In this document: in pieces, positions 1 through 9,264 of the stretch
Layout of the letters: each line of letters begins with the position of its first letter
Numbering within the stretch: the stretch's first letter is position 1
Source: Streptococcus ilei
Lineage (GTDB): Bacteria > Bacillota > Bacilli > Lactobacillales > Streptococcaceae
DNA length: 64,000 nucleotides
Assembly: GCF_000479335.1 (NCBI RefSeq)
Contig: NC_022584.1
Location: forward strand, 744,001-808,000
Reading direction: 5' to 3'
Program-made: the position numbers and the translations under genes
The notes under the pieces: generated by a model
Seen by the model: only the letters and a program-made list of their open reading frames with translations
Database searches by the model: none
Told to the model about the DNA's origin: nothing

Positions 1-682
1 TATTCAACGAAATCCCTTGGCGAGCCCGTGAGTAGATCTCAACAGACAAGGTCGTAAAGCCATTTCCTGTGACAAAGAAGGTCACCGCAAAGTCATCCAA
101 GGAGTAGGTAAAGGCCATGAAGTAACCGGCAATAATCGCAGGTGTCAAATAAGGAAGCATGATTTCTTTCAACATCTGCACCTGAGTAGCTCCTAGGTCA
201 TAGGCCGCATTGATCATATCACGGTTCATTTCCTTCAAGCGTGGCAAGACCATCAAGACTACGATTGGAATAGAGAAGGCCACGTGACTCATCAAGACAG
301 AGGCAAAGCCAAGCTGGAACTTGATCGTCGTAAAGAGGATCAGGAAGCTAGCCCCGATCATAACGTCAGGTGCCACCATAAGGATGTTATTGATGGACAA
401 AAACGGTCCTTCAAACTTCTTCTTAGATTGGTAAATATAGATCGCCCCAAAGGTCCCAATAATGGTCGCAATCAAGGCTGACAGGAAGGCCAAGAGGAAG
501 GTCTGTGAGAGGATCAACATAAGACGCGTATCCTCAAAGAGACTTTGGAAATGCTCCAAGGTAAAGCCTGTAAAAGCATTCATATCCCCACCAGCATTAA
601 AGGCATAGGCAATCAAGTAAAAGATTGGCAGATAAAGGAGTAGGAAAACCAATCCTAAATAGATACGTGAAATCTTTTTCAT
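1..682 (-). CDS. potC: Spermidine/putrescine ABC transporter permease PotC (partial, C-terminus off the window)
   Basis: Inner permease subunit of the PotABCD polyamine importer, forming the membrane channel with PotB. About 227 codons are present, open at the left window edge; PotC is normally near 257 residues, so roughly 30 C-terminal residues are missing. It starts [13 protein letters not shown] with a first transmembrane segment, and several more hydrophobic segments follow. The cytoplasmic EAA loop that contacts the ATPase reads AAYDLGATQVQMLKEIMLP, as in binding-protein-dependent permeases. The start ATG overlaps the potB stop by 4 nt (ATGA), indicating translational coupling. The substrate-binding gene potD would be expected next, to the left. 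Family assignment is firm from operon context and the EAA motif. Confidence 0.93.
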   Translation of the reverse strand, partial: MKKISRIYLGLVFLLLYLPIFYLIAYAFNAGGDMNAFTGFTLEHFQSLFEDTRLMLILSQTFLLAFLSALIATIIGTFGAIYIYQSKKKFEGPFLSINNILMVAPDVMIGASFLILFTTIKFQLGFASVLMSHVAFSIPIVVLMVLPRLKEMNRDMINAAYDLGATQVQMLKEIMLPYLTPAIIAGYFMAFTYSLDDFAVTFFVTGNGFTTLSVEIYSRARQGISLN

Positions 683-1485
683 CGTTCACTCCTTTCTCTC
701 GTTACCCACATGACTAAGAGCATAGCAAGGATCAAGACCACTCCAATGGTTGATCCCATTCCCCAGTTTTGTGTCGTGAGGAAATGCTGCTCGATGGCAG
801 TCCCCAGAGTAATCACCCGGTTTCCTCCGATCAAACGCGTCAACATGAAGAGACTCAAACTTGGAATAAAGACCGATTGGACTCCAGAGCGAACCCCGTT
901 CATAGACAACGGGAAGACAACTCGACGGAAGGTATCCCACTTATTAGCTCCTAGGTCATAGCTAGCATTGATGAGATTTGGATCCAAATCATCCAAAACA
1001 TTGAAGATAGGAAGGATCATAAAGGGCAACTCAATGTAACTAGCGACAAAGATGAAAGAAAAGTCCGTAAAGAGGATCTGTTGAGGACCGATTCCGATGA
1101 AGCTCAAGAATTGGTTAATAGATCCCCCTTGACCAAAGATCCCGATAAAGGCATAAGCCTTGAGCAAGAGGTTAACCCAGGTCGGAAGGACGATGAGCAT
1201 GAGCCAGAGCTGACGATGCTTGAGCTGGGTCAAAAAATAAGCTGTCGGGTAAGAAATCAAGAGCGTCACAAAGGTAACGATCCCAGCATAGAGAATGGAG
1301 TTGAAGCTCATCTTGAGGTAGGTCCAATTCTGCGCTGTAAAAAAGGTTTGGTAATTCTCTAAGGAACCCTGTCCCTGGACATTAACAAAGGATTGCCAAA
1401 TAATCAAGGCTACAGGAGCCAAGACAAAGAGGAGGATCCAGAGAAAATAGGGAACCACAAAGAGGTTAGAGGTTGTTTTCTTCAT
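679..1485 (-). CDS. potB: Spermidine/putrescine ABC transporter permease PotB
   Basis: Second permease of the polyamine importer, 268 residues. The start is placed at MKKTTSNLF because GAGGAGGAAAG lies just upstream; a longer reading from 1506 would run seven codons further into potA without a better ribosome site. Six hydrophobic segments are visible, and the EAA loop ([19 protein letters not shown], about two-thirds along) matches PotB/PotC. It overlaps the 3' end of potA by 20 nt and potC by 4 nt, so potA-potB-potC is one tightly coupled operon. Confidence 0.94.
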   Translation of the reverse strand: MKKTTSNLFVVPYFLWILLFVLAPVALIIWQSFVNVQGQGSLENYQTFFTAQNWTYLKMSFNSILYAGIVTFVTLLISYPTAYFLTQLKHRQLWLMLIVLPTWVNLLLKAYAFIGIFGQGGSINQFLSFIGIGPQQILFTDFSFIFVASYIELPFMILPIFNVLDDLDPNLINASYDLGANKWDTFRRVVFPLSMNGVRSGVQSVFIPSLSLFMLTRLIGGNRVITLGTAIEQHFLTTQNWGMGSTIGVVLILAMLLVMWVTRERSER

Positions 1486-2623
1486 CTCTTTCCTCCTCGA
1501 TGGCATTGATCAATCCGGCTTCTTGCTCTTCCACTTCTACGTACTCTTCGATCCGTGCATCGAACTCTTCTTCCGTTTCATTGAGACGCATGACGTGGAT
1601 ATCTTCTGGTTCAAAGTCCAGACCGATTTCTTCACCTACGATTGCCTTACGCGTTGAGTGAATCATCCACTCATTGCCCAATTCATCATAGGCGATGATC
1701 TCATAGTGTACCCCACGGAAAAGTTGGGTATCCACTTTCACCTGGAGCTTGCCTTCTTCGGGCAGTGTGATTTGCAAATCTTCAGGGCGAATAACGACTT
1801 CGACCGGTTCGTTTGGTCTCATCCCTCCATCGACTGACTCAAAGCGTTTACCGTTGAATTCTACTAGGTAGTCTTCGATCATGATCCCTGGAAGGATGTT
1901 GGACTCACCGATAAAGGTCGCAACGAAATGGTTGATCGGCTCATCGTAGATATCGACTGGTGTTCCTGATTGGACAATTTCTCCTTCGTTCATGACGAAG
2001 ATCCAGTCACTCATAGCTAGCGCTTCTTCCTGGTCATGGGTAACAAAAACAAAGGTAATACCCAAGCGTTGTTGCAATTCACGAAGCTCATACTGCATAT
2101 CTGTCCGCAACTTCAAGTCAAGGGCAGACAAGGGCTCATCCAAGAGGACTACTCGCGGTTCATTGATAATCGCCCGTGCAATAGCCACCCGCTGGCGTTG
2201 ACCACCAGAAAGTTTCTGGATGGAGCGTTTCTCAAATCCTCCTAATTGCACCATCTTAAGGACTTCAGTCACTCGTCTTTGAATTTCCGCCTTGTCTAGC
2301 TTCTTCAAACGAAGAGGGAAGGCAACATTCTCAAACACATTCATGTGTGGGAAAAGGGCATAGGACTGGAAGACGGTATGGACATCCCGTTTGTTAGTCG
2401 GTAAATCATTGATCCGAACACCATCCAAGAGGACATCCCCTGTCGAAGCGTCTAACAAACCGGCAATAATGTTCAAAATCGTCGATTTACCAGATCCTGA
2501 AGCACCGAGGAGGGTATAGAATTTCCCTTCTTCCAACTCAAAGTTGATATCTTTGAGAACCACTGTATCGCTGTCTTCAAATACTTTTGAGACATTTCTA
2601 AACTCAATAATTGGTTTTTTCAA
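1466..2623 (-). CDS. potA: Spermidine/putrescine ABC transporter ATPase PotA, TTG start
   Basis: ATP-hydrolysing subunit driving polyamine uptake, 385 residues. Walker [10 protein letters not shown] at about 40-48, signature LSGGQ at about 138-142 and Walker B VVLLDEP ending at about 164. The second half is a TOBE-type regulatory domain, as in PotA/MalK, with an acidic C-terminal tail ([11 protein letters not shown]). The start codon is TTG: the only nearby ATG, at 2630, is followed directly by a TGA stop, and AAGGA sits about 11 nt before the TTG. A structured 205-nt spacer separates it from murB, which suggests it can be regulated apart from murB. Confidence 0.95.
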   Translation of the reverse strand: MKKPIIEFRNVSKVFEDSDTVVLKDINFELEEGKFYTLLGASGSGKSTILNIIAGLLDASTGDVLLDGVRINDLPTNKRDVHTVFQSYALFPHMNVFENVAFPLRLKKLDKAEIQRRVTEVLKMVQLGGFEKRSIQKLSGGQRQRVAIARAIINEPRVVLLDEPLSALDLKLRTDMQYELRELQQRLGITFVFVTHDQEEALAMSDWIFVMNEGEIVQSGTPVDIYDEPINHFVATFIGESNILPGIMIEDYLVEFNGKRFESVDGGMRPNEPVEVVIRPEDLQITLPEEGKLQVKVDTQLFRGVHYEIIAYDELGNEWMIHSTRKAIVGEEIGLDFEPEDIHVMRLNETEEEFDARIEEYVEVEEQEAGLINAIEEERDEENNL

Positions 2624-2828
2624 TTCACATAAATTCCTTCTTTTTCATGCGTTTCCATCTGAGACCAACCACTAGTCTCATAGGCTGACGAGAATACCCG
2701 TCAGGCCACCAACACCTCTCGGGGACTTATAAGACTGCCCCACCTATTTTCAGTATCGATAGGCACTCACCCCCCTTCTAAAGTAGGAAGGGTCTACCCA
2801 AGAGTAGCCCCTATTCCATCTCGAACCG
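2624..2828 (-). promoter_or_regulatory. Candidate structured 5' leader RNA of potABC
   Basis: This 205-nt spacer is GC-richer than other gaps here. Read on the minus strand it contains a series of hairpins: CTAC/GTAG around a TCTTGG loop, CCCTTC/GAAGGG, CCTAT/ATAGG, GGGG/CCCC, CTGACG/CGTCAG and TGAGAC/GTCTCA. The last ends about 45 nt before the TTG start of potA. There is no clear terminator U-run and no good internal promoter. I do not recognise it as a named riboswitch. Polyamine, ribosomal or protein control of potA is an inference only. Confidence 0.4.
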
Positions 2829-3731
2829 TTAATCTCTCCCAATAATACGGACTTCCCGCTCTAAGGTCACCCCAGCCGATTTTTCAACTGTCGCGATGAC
2901 ATGAGCAATCAAGTCTTCATAATCTTTGGCAGTCCCATGATCGACATTGATCATAAAGCCAGCATGCTTTTCAGAAACTTCTACACCACCAATCCGGTAT
3001 CCCTTTAATCCTGCCTCACTGATCAACTGTCCTGCAAAGTGACCGACTGGACGTTTGAAAACAGAGCCACAAGACGGGTATTCGAGAGGTTGTTTCAGCT
3101 CTCGCAAATGAGTCAAGCGCGCCATTTCTTGATTGATCTGATCATAGTTGCCAGGTGCTAAGGCAAACTTAGCCGAAATCACCACATCTCCTGTCTCTTG
3201 GATCTTGGAGTGGCGATAACCAAAGGCCAAATCACTTGCGGATAGGGTTTTTATTTCACCCTCTGGCGTCAAGACCTTACAAGATTGGAGAATATGGGCA
3301 ATCTCGCCACCATAGGCACCAGCATTCATGTAAACAGCACCCCCAATGCTACCAGGAATCCCACAAGCAAATTCAAAGCCTGTCAAGCTATGGTAGCGGG
3401 CTACGTGAGTCACATCGATCAGCTTAGCACCTGCCTCTGCTTCAATCACGTACCCATTGACCCGGACATCATGGAAATGATCAAACATGATCACAAAGCC
3501 TTCAATCCCACCGTCACGGACGATAATATTCGAAGAATTCCCCAAGACCATCCATGGAATTTCATGAGCATTGGCAAAGGTGACAATTCGTTTTAATTCA
3601 TATTGATTGCGAGGAAAGGCCAAATAGTCTGCAGCCCCTCCAACCTTGGTATAGGTATATTGTTTGAGTGGCTCATTGAACAAAATCTCAATGCCAGCCA
3701 ACTCCTCTTTGATTTGCTTTACGATTTCCAT
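2829..3731 (-). CDS. murB: UDP-N-acetylenolpyruvoylglucosamine reductase MurB
   Basis: Cytoplasmic flavoenzyme that reduces UDP-GlcNAc-enolpyruvate to UDP-MurNAc in peptidoglycan precursor synthesis. It has 300 residues, typical of type II MurB. The FAD-binding PCMH domain is seen in [14 protein letters not shown] and [33 protein letters not shown] is the family signature, and SCGSVFKRP carries the catalytic serine region. It is followed on the same strand by potABC, a conserved streptococcal arrangement. The ribosome site is weak (AGAGAG before the ATG), but the start agrees with the family. Confidence 0.96.
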   Translation of the reverse strand: MEIVKQIKEELAGIEILFNEPLKQYTYTKVGGAADYLAFPRNQYELKRIVTFANAHEIPWMVLGNSSNIIVRDGGIEGFVIMFDHFHDVRVNGYVIEAEAGAKLIDVTHVARYHSLTGFEFACGIPGSIGGAVYMNAGAYGGEIAHILQSCKVLTPEGEIKTLSASDLAFGYRHSKIQETGDVVISAKFALAPGNYDQINQEMARLTHLRELKQPLEYPSCGSVFKRPVGHFAGQLISEAGLKGYRIGGVEVSEKHAGFMINVDHGTAKDYEDLIAHVIATVEKSAGVTLEREVRIIGRD

Positions 3732-3801
3732 CTCACAACTCTCTTCTATACATTATCTTATCCATTATAACAAAAACCAGCCCACTTTTCGACCCAGAAG
3801 T

Positions 3802-3849
3802 AAAAAAAACAGAAACAGCCAAAAGACCGATTCTGTTTTAATTTTTTTT
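3802..3849. terminator. Bidirectional terminator-like hairpin
   Basis: Arms AAACAGAA (3807-3814) and TTCTGTTT (3831-3838) pair, with an A-run on the left and a T-run on the right. It therefore resembles a rho-independent terminator on either strand. It lies just after the stop of the membrane-protein gene read from the right. Confidence 0.65.
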
Positions 3850-3867
3850 AAACAAGGGTTTATTAAA

Positions 3868-4794
3868 TTAGCCAATCTTACGCGCAATGCCACGTGTTTC
3901 TTGAGTGGACAAGGCTGAGCCAATGGCAACCCCACCCCCAATAATGGTAAAGACTGCCAACATAAAGAAGTTAAAGAAGTATTTATCAGGTGCTTCACCA
4001 TTTAGAACAAGGGAATTGATCAAATCAAATCCATCACTAAAGTCGAGTCCAAGCTGTTTAACTGCTTCTAAGGCATAGTCAAATTGGTGAACGAGAACAA
4101 CAGTCACCAACAAGAGGATACTAGAAATAACTGCACCAAGTTTGCTAAATTTCTTCCCTAAGATCTCATAGCCTTTGACAACACAGATCCCAAGGATGAA
4201 ACCAGCATAAAAAGCTACGTAGCCGAGACGGGCAATAAAAAGAGTCACAGCTCCTCCGATAATGGCACCAATAAAGGCACCGACTGTTCCAAGAAGGACA
4301 TTTTCTTTCTGACTATTATATGAATCTGTTTCAATTTTTAGTTGGGAACTCACAATTTGATAGTTTTCTTCATTCATCAAGAAGAGGGAATCTCCAATCT
4401 GGTAGAGACCAACCGGACCTTTTTCACCAGAGTAGCCACATACAGTGTAGAAACCATTGGTTTGTAAAAATTGCAGGATTTCTGTTAGGGCTTGGTGAAT
4501 GTTCTCAATCGTTTTTGCCTTGGTCATCCCAGCTTTTACAGTGAAAGTTGTGACATATTGGTTGAGGCTAACGCTCTTCAGAACAGAAGATTCTTTCACC
4601 ATTTGCTGCAGTTGAGCCGCTGCTTCTTCCGCATCATCACGAGAAACAGAAAGAGCAATGCTGAAGACATTTTTTGTGTCTGTTTCTCTCATTAAGAAGA
4701 AATACCCAGAGTTCTCACCATAAATAGATGAGGTCTGAGGATCAAACTGGAATCCAAGTTCCGTAGCAAGTTGATGACGTTCAAAGTCTTTCAT
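3868..4794 (-). CDS. Membrane protein of unknown function
   Basis: 308 residues that I do not recognise as a characterised family. The N-terminal 165 residues are soluble and acidic, in two similar-looking alpha/beta parts (about 1-90, and about 90-160 containing GFYTVCGYSGEKGPVGLY). They are followed by about four transmembrane segments at roughly 168-190, 193-210, 218-240 and 272-296. The first membrane part is glycine-rich (LLGTVGAFIGAIIGGAVTLF). It stands alone between murB and thrB with its own terminator, and about 110 nt of AT-rich DNA precedes it. No signal peptide, lipobox or catalytic motif is visible. A membrane sensor or carrier role cannot be distinguished. Confidence 0.75.
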   Translation of the reverse strand: MKDFERHQLATELGFQFDPQTSSIYGENSGYFFLMRETDTKNVFSIALSVSRDDAEEAAAQLQQMVKESSVLKSVSLNQYVTTFTVKAGMTKAKTIENIHQALTEILQFLQTNGFYTVCGYSGEKGPVGLYQIGDSLFLMNEENYQIVSSQLKIETDSYNSQKENVLLGTVGAFIGAIIGGAVTLFIARLGYVAFYAGFILGICVVKGYEILGKKFSKLGAVISSILLLVTVVLVHQFDYALEAVKQLGLDFSDGFDLINSLVLNGEAPDKYFFNFFMLAVFTIIGGGVAIGSALSTQETRGIARKIG

Positions 4795-4904
4795 TAGAAT
4801 TACAATCTCCTTTACATTTCTATCTATCTTTTGAATAAATGTTTATTATCCTAAAATAATTTGATAGACAAATGATTTATAAAACTATTTTATCATAGAT
4901 AAAT

Positions 4905-4944
4905 AAAATTAGATAGACTAATTTAGCCTATCTAATCATTTTTT
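4905..4944. terminator. Terminator downstream of hom-thrB
   Basis: Arms TTAGATAG (4909-4916) and CTATCTAA (4928-4935), extended by imperfect pairs, with T-rich flanks on both sides. It ends the hom-thrB unit and could act in both directions. Confidence 0.7.
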
Positions 4945-4962
4945 TCTTTGAATCAAGATTCA

Positions 4963-5829
4963 CTAAGCTTCTACCTTCACACCAGTTGTGTCAATCTTTA
5001 ATGAGAAAACCTGACCATTTAAGGCCTTAGACTCCAAGCCTTTGGCAAAGGCTTCTGCATGTTCAACTGGGAGCAAGGTCATAATGGTTGGACCTGCACC
5101 AGAAAGGTAAGTCGCATAAGCTTCATGTTGATGCGCAAGTTCTTTCACCTGAGGGAACTCTGCAACTAGTTGTTGACGGTAGCGCTCATGGAAGCGATCC
5201 GCTTCGATAGCTTTTCCTGCAACTCTTAAGTCTCCCTTAGCAAGGGCAGCAATGGCCACGTTTGCAATGGAACTAGCTGCCACAGCTTCCTTATAAGTCC
5301 ACTCACTCGGAAGGACATTTCGGCTATCGCTGGTCTTGAGCTCGTAATTCGGAACAAAGGCCACTAGTGCACACTCAGGAAATGGAAGAACCAAATGATG
5401 GGTCTCCTGATCCACATAGCTTGCTACGACCAGATTTCCAAAAATAGCTGGCGCTACATTATCCGGATGACCTTCGATTTTTGTCGCGATCTCTAGTTTA
5501 TCTTCATCGCTAAGACATAAGTTGCCCAGTTGATTAGCCAACTCAATCCCCGCTACAATAACAGAGCTAGAGGAACCAAGACCACGCGCCAAAGGCACTT
5601 CACTAGTCATCTTGAGACGATGAGGAGGCAAATCGGATGCGACTTGGAGAGCAGTTTGAAGCAAGAGATTCTCTTCATCGCTTGGAATCTCCTCTCCTAA
5701 ATCATGTTCAATCCACCAGTTTTCTTGCGCTTCTAGCACATCAATGGTCAAATACTTAGAAACAGCGATCCCAACAGAATCAAATCCTGGCCCTACATTG
5801 GCACTAGTCGCTGGTACTGTAATTCTCAT
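4963..5829 (-). CDS. thrB: Homoserine kinase ThrB
   Basis: Phosphorylates L-homoserine to O-phosphohomoserine on the way to threonine. 288 residues, a normal length for this GHMP kinase. Motifs seen: [18 protein letters not shown] at the N-terminus, the ATP-binding loop [11 protein letters not shown] at about 80-90, and the C-terminal [10 protein letters not shown]. It starts 1 nt after the hom stop, so the two genes form an operon that ends at the hairpin near 4905. Threonine synthase is not in this window. Confidence 0.96.
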   Translation of the reverse strand: MRITVPATSANVGPGFDSVGIAVSKYLTIDVLEAQENWWIEHDLGEEIPSDEENLLLQTALQVASDLPPHRLKMTSEVPLARGLGSSSSVIVAGIELANQLGNLCLSDEDKLEIATKIEGHPDNVAPAIFGNLVVASYVDQETHHLVLPFPECALVAFVPNYELKTSDSRNVLPSEWTYKEAVAASSIANVAIAALAKGDLRVAGKAIEADRFHERYRQQLVAEFPQVKELAHQHEAYATYLSGAGPTIMTLLPVEHAEAFAKGLESKALNGQVFSLKIDTTGVKVEA

Positions 5830-5830
5830 C

Positions 5831-7117
5831 TCATTCTCCCAATACTTTAAAGGTATTCATAAGTTTGAAATTCGGCTCTGAATCCAGTTTTTCAACCAAG
5901 TTCTTGAATTGCGTCTGGTTGACTTGGTGGGTAATGATAACCACACTTGCAAATTGACCATCTGAGTCTTCTTGAAGGATTTGCTTGAAGGAAGCTCCTT
6001 CTGCATTAAAGATTTCCGCAATACGTAAGATTTGACCAGTCGCATCTGGTGCCTTGATTGAGAAGTAATAATTGTTCTTCACATCTTCAGGCTTAGCCAA
6101 TTGAAGCGGGCGGCTGTATTCGTTGAAGGCTTTACCGATTGTTCCTTCATTCAAACGACGAACAATGCGAACGATGTCAGCTACAACACTAGTCGCAGTT
6201 GGTTTTTGACCTGCCCCTGGTCCATAGTACATAGACTCACCAATCCCGATCGATTCCACATAGACCGCATTCATGACGTCGTTCACGCTAGCAAGTGGAT
6301 GTTCTTTAGGAAGGAAGGTTGGTGTCACTTCTGCTGCAATCCCTGACTTTGTTTCAACAATCGAGCCGACCAACTTGATCACATAACCAAGGCTTTGGGC
6401 TACTGAGACATCTTGAGGAGTGATTTGGCTGATCCCTTTGTGCCCTACTTGGTCAAATTGGATGTTCATCCCAAAGGCAAATTGGCTCAAAATCACCATC
6501 TTATAAGCTGCATCAATTCCTTCAACGTCATTGGTCGGGTCACTTTCAGCGTAACCAAGTCGTTGTGCTTCTGCTAAAGCATCTTCATAAGTCCAGCCTT
6601 CTTCGACCATTTTGGTCATCATAAAGTTAGAAGTACCATTGACCACACCGAGAACTTTGGTCACCTTGTCAGAAGCCAAGGAATTCACCAAGGTCCGAAG
6701 GATTGGAATTCCACCCGCTACGGCAGCTTCATAATAAAGGGCTACTTGGTGTTCTTTTGCAATCTCCAGCAACTCACTTCCATGAACCGCAAGAAGGTCT
6801 TTGTTGGCAGAGACCACATGCTTACCTGCTTCCAATGCACGGGTGATAAAGGTCTTCGCTGGCTCGATACGCCCCATCAATTCAACCACGATGGCAATCT
6901 CTTTATCTTCAATAATCTCATCGACATTGGTCACAAAGTTGTAGTCATGACCTGCCGCTTGCAAGCTTTGCTTTTCCGCATCGTCGCGAACCAAGACCTT
7001 AGCGATCTCAATTTCATCCTGAGCGGCCTGACTGATCTTTTCATGATTTTCTTTTAATAAAAATGGTACGCCACTAGCAACTGTACCAAATCCTAGTAAG
7101 GCAATTTTAACAGACAT
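5831..7117 (-). CDS. hom: Homoserine dehydrogenase
   Basis: NAD(P)H-dependent reduction of aspartate semialdehyde to homoserine, the branch to threonine and methionine. 428 residues: N-terminal Rossmann domain ([12 protein letters not shown]), catalytic domain with [10 protein letters not shown] and the [13 protein letters not shown] region, and a C-terminal ACT domain (about 345-428, [19 protein letters not shown]) that normally senses threonine. AAGGAG precedes the ATG. First gene of the hom-thrB operon. Confidence 0.96.
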   Translation of the reverse strand: MSVKIALLGFGTVASGVPFLLKENHEKISQAAQDEIEIAKVLVRDDAEKQSLQAAGHDYNFVTNVDEIIEDKEIAIVVELMGRIEPAKTFITRALEAGKHVVSANKDLLAVHGSELLEIAKEHQVALYYEAAVAGGIPILRTLVNSLASDKVTKVLGVVNGTSNFMMTKMVEEGWTYEDALAEAQRLGYAESDPTNDVEGIDAAYKMVILSQFAFGMNIQFDQVGHKGISQITPQDVSVAQSLGYVIKLVGSIVETKSGIAAEVTPTFLPKEHPLASVNDVMNAVYVESIGIGESMYYGPGAGQKPTATSVVADIVRIVRRLNEGTIGKAFNEYSRPLQLAKPEDVKNNYYFSIKAPDATGQILRIAEIFNAEGASFKQILQEDSDGQFASVVIITHQVNQTQFKNLVEKLDSEPNFKLMNTFKVLGE

Positions 7118-7147
7118 ATTGGTCTCCTTAAAAATCTAATATATTCC

Positions 7148-7153
7148 ATTATA
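7148..7153 (-). promoter_or_regulatory. Extended -10 promoter element for hom-thrB
   Basis: TGATATAAT on the minus strand (TATAAT at 7153-7148), about 30 nt upstream of the hom start. No good -35 hexamer is present, as is common for extended -10 promoters. Confidence 0.55.
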
Positions 7154-7310
7154 TCAAAAACTAGGGCCTTCTGACTAGTTCTATGGTTCTCTTCCTCTAG
7201 AAGAACACTTCTCACCCAGATTAAAATCTTCTCATCAAACCAACTAGCATTCCATGCCTTCAAAAATAGCCTAGATCTCCTGAAATTTTAAGCCATTTGT
7301 AACTTTGTCT

Positions 7311-7340
7311 TTAAGAGATTTCATGACCCTATGATATAAT
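7311..7340 (+). promoter_or_regulatory. Promoter for the deacetylase gene
   Basis: TTAAGA (7311-7316), an 18-nt spacer, then TATAAT (7335-7340), followed 25 nt later by the ATG at 7366 with an AAAGAAAGGGG ribosome site. Confidence 0.55.
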
Positions 7341-7365
7341 GATATTGATAAAGAAAGGGGTCTCT

Positions 7366-8247
7366 ATGAATCACCGAAAAAGACGTGTCCCAAAGAAAAT
7401 ACGATTACTACTGATTTTAAATGCTTTTCTTCTGTCTTGCATATTCTTTTTAGGGTTCCTCCTATTGAAACAGGGGACTATTGCTGACAAGCAAGAAACA
7501 AATACAAGTCAGACGATGAGCCAGCAAGGGTCTACTACCAAATGGGTAAAACAAGAGCAACCTGTAAAAATCCCGATTCTCATGTACCACGCTGTTCACA
7601 CGATGGCCCCTTCGGAAGAGGCCAATGCCAACCTCATTGTAGCACCAGAAACCTTCGAGAGTCATCTCAAAGCCTTAAAAGAGGCCGGTTACTACACCCT
7701 GACGCCCGAAGAAGCTTATCGCGCCCTTACAAAAAATGAACTGCCTGAAGGTGGCAAAGTCGTTTGGTTGACGTTTGATGATGGAGTTGCAGACTTTTAT
7801 ACCATCGTCTATCCACTCCTAAAAAAATACCAAATGACCGCAACCAATAATATCATTACTTCATTTTCTGAAAAGGAAAAACCGAGTGTTTTAACCTTCG
7901 ATCAAATCAAAGAAATGAAAGCACAAGGCCTTACTTTTGAGAGCCATACGGTATCCCACCCAGATTTGGCCCAATCAGATACTGCCACTCAAAAGGCTGA
8001 ACTTGCCAATTCAAAACAAGTATTAGATAAGAAACTCGATCAAACCACTACCACCATTGTCTACCCCGCTGGTCGCTACTCTGAGGTCACCATGGATCTA
8101 GCAAAAACCAATGGCTACAAAATGGGCTTGACAACCAACAATGGACTAGCTAGTTTAGATGATGGCCTCTACTCACTAAAACGTCTGCGGATCTTGCCAA
8201 CTACGACAGCAGAAAACCTACTTGCAGAAATGCAAACCAATCCATAA
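7366..8247 (+). CDS. Membrane-anchored polysaccharide deacetylase (NodB family)
   Basis: Probably removes acetyl groups from a cell-surface polysaccharide, peptidoglycan being the usual substrate in streptococci. 293 residues from the ATG at 7366, chosen for the AAAGAAAGGGG site rather than the upstream in-frame ATG at 7339, which lies in the promoter. The N-terminus is basic, followed by one transmembrane anchor (about 12-35). The NodB domain shows the metal motif TFDDG (about 138-142) and SHTVSH, which supplies the HxxxH pair, plus YPAGRYS. It has its own promoter and a strong terminator, so it is monocistronic. It is shorter than PgdA of pneumococcus, so substrate and orthology are uncertain. 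Confidence 0.88.
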   Translation: MNHRKRRVPKKIRLLLILNAFLLSCIFFLGFLLLKQGTIADKQETNTSQTMSQQGSTTKWVKQEQPVKIPILMYHAVHTMAPSEEANANLIVAPETFESHLKALKEAGYYTLTPEEAYRALTKNELPEGGKVVWLTFDDGVADFYTIVYPLLKKYQMTATNNIITSFSEKEKPSVLTFDQIKEMKAQGLTFESHTVSHPDLAQSDTATQKAELANSKQVLDKKLDQTTTTIVYPAGRYSEVTMDLAKTNGYKMGLTTNNGLASLDDGLYSLKRLRILPTTTAENLLAEMQTNP

Positions 8248-8255
8248 GCATACAA

Positions 8256-8288
8256 AAAGCACGAGTCCGAGCGACTCGTGCTTTCTTT
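8256..8288. terminator. Strong bidirectional terminator
   Basis: Perfect 12-bp arms AAAGCACGAGTC (8256-8267) and GACTCGTGCTTT (8273-8284), followed by TCTTTCT. It separates the plus-strand deacetylase from the convergent end of the nucleoside operon. Confidence 0.9.
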
Positions 8289-8305
8289 CTCCATAAAGGA
8301 GGCTT

Positions 8306-9262
8306 TTACTTAGACTTGATGTAGTTCACACCATCTGCTTTTGGTGCAACCGACTTACCAAAGAAGGCTGCTAGGACGATGATGGTCAATACATACGGCG
8401 CAATACGGAGGTAGACTCCTGGAATATGGGCAAGGAAAGGAATCTGCGTAGACACAACCGCCAAGGCTTGTGAAAGACCAAAGAATAGACTGGATAACAT
8501 GGCACCGATTGGGTTCCATTTACCAAAGATCATAGCCGCTAGGGCGATAAATCCAGGTCCCACAATTGTAGTTGCTGAGAAATTGACAGATGCAGATTGT
8601 GCATACAAGGCACCCCCAACTCCTCCTAAAAATCCAGAGATGAGCACACCATAGTAACGCATGAGGTAAACATTAATCCCAAGGGTATCCGCAGCTTGTG
8701 GATGTTCACCAACTGAGCGAAGGCGAAGACCAAACTTCGTTTTAAACATGATAAACCAGGCTACAAATGAAAATCCAATCGCGACATATCCCATTAAGCT
8801 TGTATTCTTGAAGAAGATATCTCCAATAACAGGGATATCAGACAAGAAAGGAAAATCAAATTTACCAAATGACAAATCGATATTGTTGGTTTGACCTTTT
8901 CCGTAGATTGCTTTTACCAAGAAGACAGCTAAGGCAGGAGCCAACAAGTTCAATACCGTACCACTCACCACGTGGTCAGCACGGAAGTTGATAGTAGCTA
9001 CAGCATGGATAGCAGAGAAAATAAGACCAACCAAACCACCTGCAAGGAGAGATAGCCAGATTGTCATGCCACCAAGAGAGTCAGCAAAAGTCAAGTTAAA
9101 CACGACTCCTGTGAAAGCTCCCATAACCATGATACCTTCCAAACCGACATTAACGACACCAGCATGTTCGGAGTAGGCTCCTCCGATACTAGTGAAAATG
9201 AGGGGAGCAGCATAGACCAGCATATTCGATACAAGAATCGTTAGTATAGCAACAGTATTCAT
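8306..9262 (-). CDS. nupC: Nucleoside ABC transporter permease (NupC/YufQ-like)
   Basis: One of two permeases of the BmpA-type nucleoside importer. 318 residues, about eight to ten hydrophobic segments, in the BPD_transp_2 family. Typical features are GGAYSEHAGVVNVGLEGIM at the N-terminus and VGEHPQAADTLGINVYLMRY in the cytoplasmic coupling loop. It begins 2 nt after the upstream permease gene ends and is the last gene of the salvage operon. The symbol follows lactococcal usage; the exact nucleoside range cannot be read from sequence. Confidence 0.88.
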   Translation of the reverse strand: MNTVAILTILVSNMLVYAAPLIFTSIGGAYSEHAGVVNVGLEGIMVMGAFTGVVFNLTFADSLGGMTIWLSLLAGGLVGLIFSAIHAVATINFRADHVVSGTVLNLLAPALAVFLVKAIYGKGQTNNIDLSFGKFDFPFLSDIPVIGDIFFKNTSLMGYVAIGFSFVAWFIMFKTKFGLRLRSVGEHPQAADTLGINVYLMRYYGVLISGFLGGVGGALYAQSASVNFSATTIVGPGFIALAAMIFGKWNPIGAMLSSLFFGLSQALAVVSTQIPFLAHIPGVYLRIAPYVLTIIVLAAFFGKSVAPKADGVNYIKSK

Positions 9263-9264
9263 CC

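Noticed and set aside
3765..4001. 78-codon minus frame overlapping the membrane-protein gene
   Set aside because: Out of frame with the 308-residue gene, crosses the terminator at 3802-3849, and has no ribosome site.
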